The position numbers were made by a program, and so were the translations under genes. From Bacteroidota bacterium (GTDB taxonomy: Bacteria; Bacteroidota; Bacteroidia; AKYH767-A; OLB10): a stretch of DNA of 41,908 bases. The stretch covers positions 1 to 41,908 of the forward strand of contig JAHEMF010000010.1 of assembly GCA_024643795.1 (NCBI GenBank), read 5' to 3'. The notes beneath the pieces are model-generated. The model did not search any database and had not been told where the DNA came from. It saw only the letters and a program-made list of their open reading frames with translations. Below, one piece after another: positions 24,883 through 33,541 of this stretch (position 1 is its first letter; each line of letters starts with the position of its first letter).

Positions 24883-26123
24883 TGATCGCGGTTGTTGAGG
24901 CCCCTTCAATATCTATTTCAGGAGTAATTAAGTTACCCTCTTCAAAAAGCATAAGTAATCGCGTATTGCTCATCAAGTCATTATGCAGTTCAGATTTTAC
25001 TATCAATAACCTTTCTGATTCTGATGATACCACTTTGCTGGTGCAGGCGTTAAATAGCTCAGGTGAAATCATGAACGCAGGACTTGGAGGAACAACCGCC
25101 CGGTTTTTGATCGCGTATGCCGCACTAAAAGGAAACGGAATAAAAATAACAGGTGAAGAAGCACTCCTGGAAAGACCCGTCAAACCTTTGGTGGATGCAC
25201 TGATATCACTGGGTGCTGAAGTTGAATACGCCGTACAGGAAGGCCGCCTTCCTTTGATCTTCAAAAAAGCATTGACCAAAGGAGGATACATCAAAATAGA
25301 TGCATCCGTTTCTAGTCAATTTATCAGCGCATTGATGATGATAGCGCCCTTATTAATAGGTGGACTAACAATTGAACTCATAGGTGAACCTGTTTCAATG
25401 CCGTATATTTCAATGACAGCTGGTGTCATGAAGCACTTTGGTGTTGCGGTTGAAATGAAAAACAATCTTATAACGGTACCGGAATCAAATTATATTGCCA
25501 CTGATTATACCGTGGAGTCTGATTGGACAGCAGCTTCATACTGGTATGAACTTACTGCATTATCAACTAGAGCATCCCTCACTTTGGATGAACTTAATAA
25601 AAGTGATATGCAGGGTGACCTTGCAATATCTGGGTTCATGAAACAGTTTGGTGTAATTACCTCTTTTGAAAACAGAAAGGTGTTGATTGAAAAACAAATC
25701 ACCGCATCGGCTCATGATAATCTGATCCAGGATCTCACAGGTACCCCTGATATTGGTCCGTCACTTATTGTGGCAGCTGCAGGGTTGGGTGTTACAGCAG
25801 ATTTCCCGGGGCTAAAGAATTTCAGGATCAAAGAGTCAGACCGAGCAGCCGCTTTGCAACGTGAATTGTATAAGTTCAGGATACGCACTGATTTCTGTGG
25901 AGGTTCTAAATTCAAAGTTTACCCGTCTGCATCACTGACAGCTCCCTCCGATGTTTTATCAACTTACAACGATCATCGCATAGCCATGGCGTTAGCACCC
26001 ATGGCATTGAAGACCGGACAGGTTCGTATCGCCGATCCTCATGTAGTTAAAAAGTCTTACCCTCAATTCTGGAACGACCTTCAAAAGGTGGGCTTTACTA
26101 TCACCTTTGAAGAGGACTTATAA
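24882..26123 (+). CDS. aroA: AroA, 3-phosphoshikimate 1-carboxyvinyltransferase (EPSP synthase)
   Basis: The 413-aa product shows the two inverted domains of EPSP synthase: LPSSKSISNRVLLI near the N-terminus, AGLGGTTARFLIAYAAL (GTxxR phosphate site), SSQFISALMMIAPLL, then FRIKESDRAAALQREL and STYNDHRIAMALAPMAL. It transfers enolpyruvate from PEP to shikimate-3-phosphate. A TTG three bases upstream is in frame, but the ATG overlapping the aroB stop is the likelier start. The N-terminal GNAGT-type motif appears here as GLGGTT, a common variant. It ends 14 bases from the convergent phosphatase gene and no terminator is visible between them. Confidence 0.96.
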   Translation: MIAVVEAPSISISGVIKLPSSKSISNRVLLIKSLCSSDFTINNLSDSDDTTLLVQALNSSGEIMNAGLGGTTARFLIAYAALKGNGIKITGEEALLERPVKPLVDALISLGAEVEYAVQEGRLPLIFKKALTKGGYIKIDASVSSQFISALMMIAPLLIGGLTIELIGEPVSMPYISMTAGVMKHFGVAVEMKNNLITVPESNYIATDYTVESDWTAASYWYELTALSTRASLTLDELNKSDMQGDLAISGFMKQFGVITSFENRKVLIEKQITASAHDNLIQDLTGTPDIGPSLIVAAAGLGVTADFPGLKNFRIKESDRAAALQRELYKFRIRTDFCGGSKFKVYPSASLTAPSDVLSTYNDHRIAMALAPMALKTGQVRIADPHVVKKSYPQFWNDLQKVGFTITFEEDL

Positions 26124-26137
26124 TTTTGTCTGAAGTT

Positions 26138-27766
26138 TTACCGGCCCCGAAGATCAAATGTCCTTGCACGCCCTACCGACTTTTCCGGTATCGGAATGTT
26201 GCAGAGGTCACAAACGGTAGGTGTAATATCCACTATTGGAAAATATTCATCTGAATATCCTGACGGAACTCCTTTGCCATAGAATAACAGTGGCACATGA
26301 GTGTCGTAATCGTAATGCGAGCCATGAGTAGTGCCTGTTTTCTTACGTTCCAGCCATACAGGTTTTAGTACATATACAATGTCACCGGAACGGTCCTGAT
26401 AAAAACCCTTCCTAACATAGCTGATCACACCTGTATCAACTGAAGAAGTTAATATTTCATCCTTTGTAAACACATCCAGCACACCTTCTCTGGATCTTAT
26501 AGCATTAACTATTGTGGATTCAAGTTTGCCAACTTTTACATGCTTTTTATCAATATGGATTTGGTTAAGATACACCTGCTGATCCAGTATCGTATCTATC
26601 AGCAATGCATCTCCAAATTTCGATTTGCATATTTTTTTGAGTTCTGCCTGTAGTTTCACCGGATCAAAGTACCCTCCTTCTCGTCCCTCACTTATCTCGT
26701 ACGAAGGAGTAGGGCTGGCGCCATGGTCAGATGTTATAAACACTGAATAATTACCAACACCCACCATCTGATCAAGTTGCTTTAACAACACACCTATCTC
26801 TCTGTCGAGCCGCAGGTAAATATCTTCAACTTCCAGCGATTCAATACCAAATTTATGACCCACCTCATCAGTTGCCGCATAACTTATAGCAAGCAGATCA
26901 GGTATGGTGTCTGAGCCCAGCTGTTCATGTTGTATCGCTTGCAGGGCAAATAAAGTGGTGAGTGAGTTCCCAAACGGGGAGTACTTGAGGTTTTTATAGC
27001 GGAGTTCAGTGTATCCGTTCAGGGTATGTGGAAATGCCGTGCCTTTTTCACCCGGGAAGGGTTCTTCAAACTCGTTGTCATCAGCACGCTGGTTGGCGTA
27101 CATGGTCTTTGGAATAAGCAGGCTCCATGAAAGATTTATCAGATCACCCGGTATCCGGCGCTCGTTGAACTGTGCCACCCACTCCGGTACCTCTTTCATA
27201 TAGTAACTACTCGTTATCCAGTTGCCTGTCTCAATGTCAAACCACCAGGCAGCATCGGCATTGTGCCCACCCGAAAGAATGGCCGACCTATCTTTGAATG
27301 AAATGCTTATGATCTTTGATTCACCTCTTGTTTGTTCATCAAGCATATCGGTAAGTGTATGTGTTAACAGATACTGCGGTGAACAAAATTGATTCGATCC
27401 TGCATCACCTGTAGGGGGGGTGCTATGATCTTCTACACAATAAATAACCCTTTGCTCTGCTCTGTCATACCAGTCGTTCAAAACTATTCCATGCGTATCA
27501 GGCGTGCATCCGGTATAAATGGTAGCATGTCCGGGACCGGTATATGTTGGCGTGTAGCTGTAATGCGTGTTCCTGAAAGAGTAACCATCGTTCATTATCT
27601 TTCTGAAACCATCATCGGTAAAATTCCTGCCAAATTTTTCCAGGTAATCATAACGCATCTGATCTATCACTATCCCTACTACAAGTCTCGGCCGTTGAAG
27701 TGTCTGTCCCATCAGCAAGTTGCCCGAAAATAACAGCAGCAACATCAGGAGTATTTTTTTTCTCAT
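26138..27766 (-). CDS. PafA-type alkaline phosphatase / phosphodiesterase-fold enzyme, exported
   Basis: The product (542 aa from ATG 27766, MRKKILLMLLLLFSGNLLMG) has a signal peptide ending near GQ. The metal and nucleophile sites of the PafA group are visible: VIDQMRYDYL, YTPTYTGPGHATIYTG with the nucleophilic Thr, TPDTHGIVLNDWYD with the conserved Asn, FKDRSAILSGGHNADAAWW, ISYAATDEVGHKFG, FITSDHGA and THGSHYDYDTHVPLLFYG. It should act in the periplasm or outer surface to release phosphate from monoesters. An in-frame ATG at 27787 would add seven residues before the signal peptide and is less likely. It is a single leftward gene. Confidence 0.9.
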   Translation of the reverse strand: MRKKILLMLLLLFSGNLLMGQTLQRPRLVVGIVIDQMRYDYLEKFGRNFTDDGFRKIMNDGYSFRNTHYSYTPTYTGPGHATIYTGCTPDTHGIVLNDWYDRAEQRVIYCVEDHSTPPTGDAGSNQFCSPQYLLTHTLTDMLDEQTRGESKIISISFKDRSAILSGGHNADAAWWFDIETGNWITSSYYMKEVPEWVAQFNERRIPGDLINLSWSLLIPKTMYANQRADDNEFEEPFPGEKGTAFPHTLNGYTELRYKNLKYSPFGNSLTTLFALQAIQHEQLGSDTIPDLLAISYAATDEVGHKFGIESLEVEDIYLRLDREIGVLLKQLDQMVGVGNYSVFITSDHGASPTPSYEISEGREGGYFDPVKLQAELKKICKSKFGDALLIDTILDQQVYLNQIHIDKKHVKVGKLESTIVNAIRSREGVLDVFTKDEILTSSVDTGVISYVRKGFYQDRSGDIVYVLKPVWLERKKTGTTHGSHYDYDTHVPLLFYGKGVPSGYSDEYFPIVDITPTVCDLCNIPIPEKSVGRARTFDLRGR

Positions 27767-27810
27767 CGCTTGCAAAGGTAGCCACATTCACAATACTTGT
27801 ATGTTAATTC

Positions 27811-27918
27811 GGGCGTTCCCCACTTTCGCCATCAGCAATACCCCGGCTGCAGTGGGTCGGGTGCTCCCTGCTACTCCGCAGCAAGCTTTGCGGGGTAGGC
27901 CCGCTCGCCCCCTAACGC
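27811..27918. repeat. GC-rich GGGCGTT...AACGC element of the type scattered through Bacteroidota intergenic DNA
   Basis: A 108-base element opens with GGGCGTTCCCC and closes with GCCCCCTAACGC, with GCGTT/AACGC as the terminal inverted repeat. Inside, CTACTCCGCA (27871-27880) pairs along its whole length with TGCGGGGTAG (27889-27898), one pair being G-T, around an 8-base loop, and GGGTCGGG lies at 27854-27861. It is visibly richer in G+C than its surroundings. I recall similar GGGCGTT...AACGC sequences between genes in Flavobacteriia and relatives. There is no ORF or transposase. Its role is unknown. Confidence 0.6.
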
Positions 27919-27950
27919 ATGGTTTGCCTTCACCTCTAACAATTTAAACA

Positions 27951-27979
27951 AAAAAAATCCGGGGCCGTAAGGCCCCGGA
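27951..27979 (-). terminator. Rho-independent terminator of the rhodanese gene
   Basis: TCCGGGGCC and GGCCCCGGA form a perfect 9-bp GC-rich stem with a GTAA loop (TTAC on the minus strand), followed on the minus strand by seven T residues. It lies 24 bases past the rhodanese stop codon. Confidence 0.92.
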
Positions 27980-28003
27980 AAATTAACAACCATTAAACCT
28001 AAA

Positions 28004-28318
28004 CTACAAAAGCTTTTTCTGGAGACTGTTCCATCCGCCTCCATTATGTACTTCAGCAAACCCCTTTGCCTGTAAAATACTCTTGGCCGATGCACTACGC
28101 ATTCCTGATGCACAACAGGTAATAACCGGCTTATCTTTTTGGATCTTTGACAGATTGCTTTCCAGCACCTGCAACGGAATATTCACCGATCCTTTAATAT
28201 GTCCGTTCTTATATTCTTCCTTTGTTCTTACGTCAAGTATAACACCGCCTTTACTAACTACTTCTTTAAGGTCGGTGGCTGCACCCTGGCCCATTAAATT
28301 TTTGATGGCTTCAAACAT
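28004..28318 (-). CDS. single-domain rhodanese-like sulfurtransferase
   Basis: The 104-aa product is one rhodanese domain: VILDVRTKEEYKNGHIKGSVNIPL and the active loop CCASGMRS (68-75), in which Cys69 with Arg74 fits the C-x4-R pattern. It may carry persulfide sulfur between donors and acceptors in the cytoplasm; no signal peptide is present. The start is ATG 28316-28318. The 187-base upstream spacer (28319-28505) holds no gene; it has an imperfect GTGA...TCAC hairpin near 28351-28376 and no clear promoter box. The gene stands alone with its own terminator. Confidence 0.92.
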   Translation of the reverse strand: MFEAIKNLMGQGAATDLKEVVSKGGVILDVRTKEEYKNGHIKGSVNIPLQVLESNLSKIQKDKPVITCCASGMRSASAKSILQAKGFAEVHNGGGWNSLQKKLL

Positions 28319-28500
28319 AGATTTATTTATTAATTGAGTTTTAACTGTTAGTGACGTCCCGGTTTTACGGTCTCACGTCCTTAATCACAATGCAAATATC
28401 AGCACCATCGGCCACAGCCAACGGTAACATTAGTTACAAAACAGATTATTAAATAAAAATGGTTGTGAAGATCAATAAGTTGCAGAAACTGCCATTAAAA

Positions 28501-28517
28501 ATAGGTCAGTGTCCTAT
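28501..28517 (-). terminator. weak candidate terminator overlapping the crcB stop
   Basis: On the minus strand ATAGG pairs with CCTAT around a 7-base loop and is followed by TTTTTA. The 5-bp, AT-rich stem is weak, but its position at the end of the five-gene leftward operon fits termination. Confidence 0.3.
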
Positions 28518-28886
28518 CTGTTTACCGGCCATTATTCCCGCCACCAGAAATAGCAGGCAGAGTACTACACTCAGCAAAATATTGATCGCCATGGCTGTAA
28601 AGTTTCCATCTTTCATAAGCTGGTAGCTTTCTGCTGTAAAAGTTGAAAAAGTGCTGAATCCGCCACAGAAACCCACAGTTAACATCAACCTTACCGGCTC
28701 ACTTATATTGAAACGTTCGAGGCCTAAGGTAACCAGCAAACCCAGTATGAAAGAGCTTAAACAATTTGCGGTTAATGTGGCTAAAGGGAAGTTGGCAATA
28801 CGGTCCGACACTATCACTAAACTCAACAGATAACGGGAAACACTTCCCAAACCGCCACCAGCAAATATAAAGATCAGCTCTTTCAT
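28506..28886 (-). CDS. crcB: CrcB/Fluc fluoride ion channel
   Basis: The 126-aa product begins MKELIFIFAGGGLGSVSRYLLS and has four hydrophobic segments, with ANCLSSFILGLL and the family motif VGFCGGFSTFSTFTAE. Fluc channels are dual-topology dimers that release fluoride from the cytoplasm. A longer reading frame exists upstream, but the ATG at 28884-28886 matches the family N-terminus and overlaps the end of the PAP2 gene by four bases. A single-gene dimer is expected, since no second crcB is adjacent. No fluoride riboswitch is visible; the gene is at the end of an operon. Confidence 0.92.
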   Translation of the reverse strand: MKELIFIFAGGGLGSVSRYLLSLVIVSDRIANFPLATLTANCLSSFILGLLVTLGLERFNISEPVRLMLTVGFCGGFSTFSTFTAESYQLMKDGNFTAMAINILLSVVLCLLFLVAGIMAGKQIGH

Positions 28887-29458
28887 TTGTCTGTCGCTTT
28901 GGGAGGCGGGCCGGATATCATTACGTATATCAATACTGTTATAAGAGCGGAAAGTATACCTATTATCCAACCACCAAAAATATCGGCCGGAAAGTGTACA
29001 CCCATATAAACTCTGCTGTACGATACTATCAAAACGTATGCGGCCAGTATCCATGTAATGTATCTGAACCTGTTTCGGGTAAGGAGCAGAATGTAAGTGA
29101 ACAGCGCCATCACATTTGCTGCATGCGATGAAACAAATCCCCACGCACCACCACATTTGTTGTTAATGGTATGCACATCAAACATCAGACTAGGATCATG
29201 GCATGGCCTGTCACGCATCACAGTATTTTTTATCAATACCGACCCCTGGTCGCTGAAGGTGATCAGCACAGCTGCCAGCACAATCATGAGTATACTCTGG
29301 TTACCGAATTTCGAATACAAGAACCAGGCTAAAAATGCATACAACGGCATCCAGGTTATCTTGGCAGCAGCCCACCACATGATCACATCCATAAATGCAC
29401 AGTGTGCCCCGTTTATCATTCGGAACAGATCGTGATCCAGATTTATCAGAGTATCCAT
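28883..29458 (-). CDS. PAP2-superfamily membrane phosphatase
   Basis: The 191-aa membrane protein shows the three PAP2 signature parts: KNTVMRDRP (Lys77-Arg84), a variant of PSGH as FVSSHAAN (His112) and SRVYMGVHFPAD (Arg149, His155, Asp159). Several hydrophobic segments surround them. Related enzymes dephosphorylate undecaprenyl pyrophosphate or lipid A/phosphatidyl phosphates on the periplasmic side; the substrate here is not determined. Its ATG directly follows the obgE stop (TAAATG) and its own stop overlaps crcB. Confidence 0.9.
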   Translation of the reverse strand: MDTLINLDHDLFRMINGAHCAFMDVIMWWAAAKITWMPLYAFLAWFLYSKFGNQSILMIVLAAVLITFSDQGSVLIKNTVMRDRPCHDPSLMFDVHTINNKCGGAWGFVSSHAANVMALFTYILLLTRNRFRYITWILAAYVLIVSYSRVYMGVHFPADIFGGWIIGILSALITVLIYVMISGPPPKATDK

Positions 29459-30481
29459 TTAACGCATATCATCGTTGAGTGCATCCCATAGCAGATCTTT
29501 GAGCTGCACAATTCCTTTACCTGAGACTGAAGAGATAAAAATACAAGGAACTTTTTTACCATCGTTCATTTTATCATCAGGTAACTCCTTTTTCATGGCT
29601 TCTGTAAGCTCTTCGTCCAGCATATCGCTTTTGGTTATCGCAATTGCCCTGCGTTTATCAAGCAGGTCTGGGTTGTGTTGTAACAGTTCATTTTTCAGGA
29701 TCGCATATTCCTTTTTAAAATCGGCACTGTCGGCAGGTATCATGAACAACAGTACAGAATTTCGTTCTATATGTCGCAGAAATCTGAGTCCCAAACCTCT
29801 TCCTTCATGTGCTCCTTCAATAATGCCGGGAATATCGGCCATAATGAATGATTTATTATCGCGGTACGACACCATTCCCAGGTTAGGAACCAGCGTTGTA
29901 AAAGGGTAGTCGGCTATTTCCGGTTTAGCAGCAGATACAACACTCAGTAAAGTTGACTTCCCTGCATTGGGAAAACCAACGAGTCCCACATCGGCAATAA
30001 GTTTCAGCTCAAGAATTTTCCATTCTTCACCTCCGGGTTCACCGGGTTGTGCAAAGCGCGGCGATTGCTGTGTTGCCGATTTAAAATGAGCATTGCCCAT
30101 ACCACCGCGTCCGCCGGGAAGCAATACTTCGGTTTGGCCATCATGTTCTATTTCAAAAAGTAATTCGTTGGTATCAAAATCGCGGGCTATGGTACCTAAC
30201 GGTACTTCAAGTATGATATCCTCACCGTCAGCACCTGTTTTCAATGCCGAGCTTCCCGGTGTACCGGCACTTGCAATTACATGCTTACGGTATTTTAAAT
30301 GTAGCAGGGTCCATAGTTGTGCATTACCTTTTACAATAATATCACCGCCTCGTCCGCCGTTACCACCATCAGGTCCACCTTTCGCTGTAAGCTTATCCCG
30401 GTGAAAATGTACAGAACCAGCGCCTCCCGCTCCCGAACGGCAACAGATCTTTACATAATCAATAAAATTAGATTCAGCCAT
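29459..30481 (-). CDS. obgE: ObgE/CgtA ribosome-associated GTPase
   Basis: The 340-aa product has the glycine-rich Obg fold (1-160; [13 protein letters not shown]) and a GTPase domain: G1 GFPNAGKST (169-177), G2 FTT (194-196), G3 DIPG (216-219). The G4 motif reads TKSD (283-286) where NKxD is canonical. G5 is ISSVSGKG. Obg helps large ribosomal subunit assembly and responds to ppGpp. No C-terminal OCT extension is present. It lies between adk and the PAP2 gene in one leftward operon. Confidence 0.95.
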   Translation of the reverse strand: MAESNFIDYVKICCRSGAGGAGSVHFHRDKLTAKGGPDGGNGGRGGDIIVKGNAQLWTLLHLKYRKHVIASAGTPGSSALKTGADGEDIILEVPLGTIARDFDTNELLFEIEHDGQTEVLLPGGRGGMGNAHFKSATQQSPRFAQPGEPGGEEWKILELKLIADVGLVGFPNAGKSTLLSVVSAAKPEIADYPFTTLVPNLGMVSYRDNKSFIMADIPGIIEGAHEGRGLGLRFLRHIERNSVLLFMIPADSADFKKEYAILKNELLQHNPDLLDKRRAIAITKSDMLDEELTEAMKKELPDDKMNDGKKVPCIFISSVSGKGIVQLKDLLWDALNDDMR

Positions 30482-30507
30482 ACAGTGGTTGCAATATCAA
30501 CCTGTGG

Positions 30508-31086
30508 TTATTTTGCCACGGCATCTATTTGGCCGCAGATCCTGCTAAAGATCTCTTCAACCGTACCAATCCCGCTAATAGTGTGGTATTTCCCCTGGTT
30601 GTTATAATAGTCTGCAACAGGAGCAGTTTTCAGGTGATATTGTTTGATCCTGTTCTTAATGATCTCAGGATTTGAATCATCAGCCCGGCCGGAATCTTTT
30701 CCTCGGGCCAGCAGTCTTACTATCAATTCATCTTCAGGAACATCAAGTGCAACCATTTGTGTGATCTCCGATCCTACTTCCATCATCAGCTCGTCAAGTG
30801 CCCGGGCTTGTTCGTTGGTTCTTGGAAAACCATCGAAAATAAATCCTTTTGCTCCGCTATGTTCTTTAAGAAGGTTTCTTATCATGCCAATTACCACATC
30901 ATCACCCACAAGCATACCCTTATCCATAAGTTGTTTTGCTTTCATTCCTAACTCGGTTTGCGCTGCGATCTCACCTCGCAATATGTCACCAGTAGATAAG
31001 TGCTTGAGTTCATATTTCTTGATCAACAACTCTGATTGAGTCCCCTTGCCGGCCCCCGGTGGGCCAAATAATACCAGATTAAGCAT
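30508..31086 (-). CDS. adk: adenylate kinase, short-lid form
   Basis: The 192-aa enzyme shows the P-loop GPPGAGKGT (8-16), LSTGDILRGEI, GFIFDGFPRTNEQA and the lid segment LARGKDSGRADDS, followed by NRIKQYHLKTAPVADYY. The lid is short and without zinc Cys residues, giving the roughly 190-aa form. It interconverts AMP, ADP and ATP. The start ATG overlaps the end of hpt by eight bases, placing the two nucleotide genes in one transcript. Confidence 0.96.
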   Translation of the reverse strand: MLNLVLFGPPGAGKGTQSELLIKKYELKHLSTGDILRGEIAAQTELGMKAKQLMDKGMLVGDDVVIGMIRNLLKEHSGAKGFIFDGFPRTNEQARALDELMMEVGSEITQMVALDVPEDELIVRLLARGKDSGRADDSNPEIIKNRIKQYHLKTAPVADYYNNQGKYHTISGIGTVEEIFSRICGQIDAVAK

Positions 31087-31648
31087 GCTTTGATTGCGGT
31101 TTTAATACATAAATATCTTTCAGGTTCCTTCCTTCTCCATCGAAATCCATTCCATATCCTACCAAAAAGTCGGATCCTGTCTCAATTCCTATAAAATCAG
31201 GTTTAATATCCTGTTCAAGTTTTTCAGGTTTAAAAATAGCGGTGGCTATTTTAACTGAAGCAGGATGTAATTTTTTTAATTGTTCAGCAAGGTAAAATAC
31301 AGTGTTTCCTGTATCAACTATGTCTTCAACAATAATTACATGCCTGTTCTTAATATCAGTTCCCAACGACAGTTCTTCACGGACTTTCCCTGTAGACTCC
31401 AAACCTTCATAGCTTGAGAGTTTGGTGAAACTGATCTCACACTCCAGGTCTATCTCACGCGCCAGGTCCGATAAAAAAACAAAAGCCCCGTTTAGTACAC
31501 CTATCAACAGAGGTTTTTCGCCGCTGTAAGCAGCACTGATCTTGCTGCCCATAAGCTGTACCATTTCACGTAAGCGGGCTTCTGTGATACTTACCACGAA
31601 TTCCCTGCCGTGAATAATGATACTCCTATCTGTTGCTATTTGAGGCAT
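31079..31648 (-). CDS. hpt: hypoxanthine phosphoribosyltransferase
   Basis: The product (189 aa from ATG 31648) has the PRPP loop VIIVEDIVDTGNTVFYL, the N-terminal LIGVLNGAFVFLSDLARE and the closing FLVGYGMDFDGEGRNLKDIYVL, all typical of hypoxanthine/xanthine-type enzymes. It salvages purine bases with PRPP. An in-frame TTG at 31672 would add eight residues but fits the family less well. It heads the leftward operon and diverges from purK, so salvage and de novo purine genes share a 121-base promoter region. Confidence 0.94.
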   Translation of the reverse strand: MPQIATDRSIIIHGREFVVSITEARLREMVQLMGSKISAAYSGEKPLLIGVLNGAFVFLSDLAREIDLECEISFTKLSSYEGLESTGKVREELSLGTDIKNRHVIIVEDIVDTGNTVFYLAEQLKKLHPASVKIATAIFKPEKLEQDIKPDFIGIETGSDFLVGYGMDFDGEGRNLKDIYVLKPQSKHA

Positions 31649-31769
31649 TGAGGTGATTTTAAGAGGCCGCAAGATACGAAAAATGGGCCTTCGAGCCTTA
31701 TTTGAGCCGTAACCGTTGGGAATGTTGGCAGGGTATTACGACTTTTGTAGTCCTAACTATCAGTTATTT

Positions 31770-32899
31770 ATGGGGAATAAGATCCGGATACCATCATTAG
31801 CCATCCTGGGAGGCGGGCAACTCGGCCGTATGCTCATACAAAAGGCTATCGATTATAATATTCACACTTCAGTGCTGGACCCCGACCCTGATGCTCCATG
31901 TCGGGACTTGTGCAACCATTTTGTTAATGGCAGCTTTAAAGATCATGATACGGTTCTGGCATTTGGCAAGCAGGCTGATGTGATCACCGTTGAAATAGAA
32001 CATGTGAATGTGGATGCCCTTGAGGAACTTGAAAAAATGGGCAAAGCCGTTTATCCCCAACCCTCGGTTTTGAGGATCGTGCAGGATAAAGGGGTACAAA
32101 AGCAATTCTATAAAGATCATAATATCCCAACTTCAGAATTTGTGTTGGTGAAAGATAGAGCTGAAATATCGCAACACCAAGATTTTCTTCCGGCTATGCA
32201 AAAGTTAAGATTGTCGGGGTACGATGGACGAGGAGTAAAAGCTGTAAAAACAAAAGAACAAATCACAGAAGCTTTTGATGAGCCTTCAGTTCTTGAAAAG
32301 TTCGTCGATTTTCAGCGTGAGATCTCCGTGATCGTATCAAGGAATAAAGACGGACAAATAAAAACATTTCCGGTAGTGGAGTTGGAATTCAATGATGAAG
32401 CCAACCTCGTTGAGTACCTGTATTCACCTTCACAACTTGCAAGGGAGATCAACGAAAAAGCAACTGAGGTAGCAACCCGGGTCATCCGAGAGCTCAATAT
32501 GATAGGTTTGAAATGTTCGTCGACAAAAATGGTAATGTGTTGGTGAATGAGATCGCCCCGAGGCCACACAATAGCGGCCACCATTCTATTGAAGGCAACG
32601 TATCATCCCAATATGAAAATCATCTCAGGGCAATCATGAACTGGCCTGCCGGCGATACATCTGTGCTCTCTCCTGCAGTTATGGTAAATATTCTGGGTGA
32701 GAAAGGATTTACCGGCAATGCATTATATGAGGGTTTGGATGCAGTGCTTGATATTCCCGGTTCATTTGTTCACTTGTATGGAAAGAAAATAACCAAGCCA
32801 TTCAGGAAAATGGGACATGTTACGGTAATAGCACCTACATTAGAGGAGGCAAAGCAAAAAGCGCTGCAGGTTAAAGACGTGCTAAAGGTCGTTGCCTAA
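31770..32899 (+). pseudogene. purK: purK (N5-CAIR synthetase) interrupted by a frameshift, probably a 10-nt deletion
   Basis: The first frame (ATG 31770) encodes the ATP-grasp start LAILGGGQLGRMLIQKAIDY, KLRLSGYDGRGVKAV and VLEKFVDFQREISVIVSRN, then runs past NMIGL into an out-of-frame end at 32544. The second frame starts with MFVDKNGNVLVNEIAPRP at 32513 and completes the protein to 32899. Homologues carry four residues of type FAVE between L and MF; here only AA is left between TTG (32508-32510) and ATG (32513), so 10 bases appear missing. The lost Glu corresponds to the metal-binding Glu of the MECF motif in E. coli PurK. Both parts look under selection until recently. purE follows 96 bases later. 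An assembly error is possible. Confidence 0.85.
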
Positions 32900-32995
32900 A
32901 TGATATGATATGTTCACATGCTCAGAAGGTCATTTCCCTCAACAGCATTTGTTTATTAAACCACGAAATTCGAAATTGCAAACTGATTTAATGAT

Positions 32996-33502
32996 ATGAG
33001 CGGAACAAATAAAATACAGGTAGGTATCATCATGGGAAGTAAATCTGATCTTCCTGTTATGCAGCAGGCAGCAGATGTGCTGGATGTTTTGGGTGTGAGT
33101 TATGAAATATCTGTTGTTTCGGCGCACCGTACACCCGATCGTATGTTTGAATACGCAAGCAGTGCCCGCTCACGGGGATTGAAGACCATAATTGCCGGTG
33201 CAGGAGGAGCTGCACACCTTCCGGGGATGGTTGCATCGCTCACCACCTTACCCGTGATAGGAGTTCCGGTACTTTCATCCAACTCTATTGATGGTTGGGA
33301 TTCGGTGCTTTCAATTTTGCAAATGCCCAACGGGGTTCCTGTAGCTACTGTAGCCCTTAATGCTGCGCAAAATGCGGGCATCCTTGCGGCACAGATACTT
33401 TCAGTACATGATGAGGCATTGGCAGAACGACTCCTTGAATTTAAGAACAACCTGAAGAACAAAGTTATAGAGGCTGATGCCTCACTTAAGAATAAAGCAT
33501 AA
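32996..33502 (+). CDS. purE: PurE, N5-carboxyaminoimidazole ribonucleotide mutase
   Basis: The 168-aa enzyme has [29 protein letters not shown] with the catalytic His, [13 protein letters not shown] and [23 protein letters not shown], which are class I PurE motifs. It moves the carboxyl of N5-CAIR to make CAIR, the step after PurK. It begins at ATG 32996. With purK broken, this enzyme would lack its usual substrate unless carboxylation occurs spontaneously at high CO2 or another PurK exists. Only a weak 4-bp hairpin follows (CGGG/CCCG near 33519-33536). Confidence 0.96.
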   Translation: MSGTNKIQVGIIMGSKSDLPVMQQAADVLDVLGVSYEISVVSAHRTPDRMFEYASSARSRGLKTIIAGAGGAAHLPGMVASLTTLPVIGVPVLSSNSIDGWDSVLSILQMPNGVPVATVALNAAQNAGILAAQILSVHDEALAERLLEFKNNLKNKVIEADASLKNKA

Positions 33503-33541
33503 TTATAAAAACAGTCACCGGGCTTTTCATTTCCCGCTTTT

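Noticed and set aside
27811-27918. GC-rich element considered as the end of an insertion sequence
   Set aside because: No transposase frame and no target-site duplication visible; treated as an interspersed-type repeat instead.
28319-28505. Fluoride riboswitch upstream of crcB or a regulatory RNA before the rhodanese gene
   Set aside because: This region is downstream of crcB, which is the last gene of a coupled operon; the visible hairpin is imperfect and does not match the crcB motif.
28887-29156. N-terminal extension of 90 residues on CrcB
   Set aside because: It lies in the PAP2 coding region, is rich in Cys, Trp and charged residues unlike Fluc proteins, and the family start matches the ATG at 28886.
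32505-32546. Programmed translational frameshift in purK
   Set aside because: No slippery heptamer or downstream structure is evident, and a frame change cannot replace the missing codons including the metal-binding Glu.
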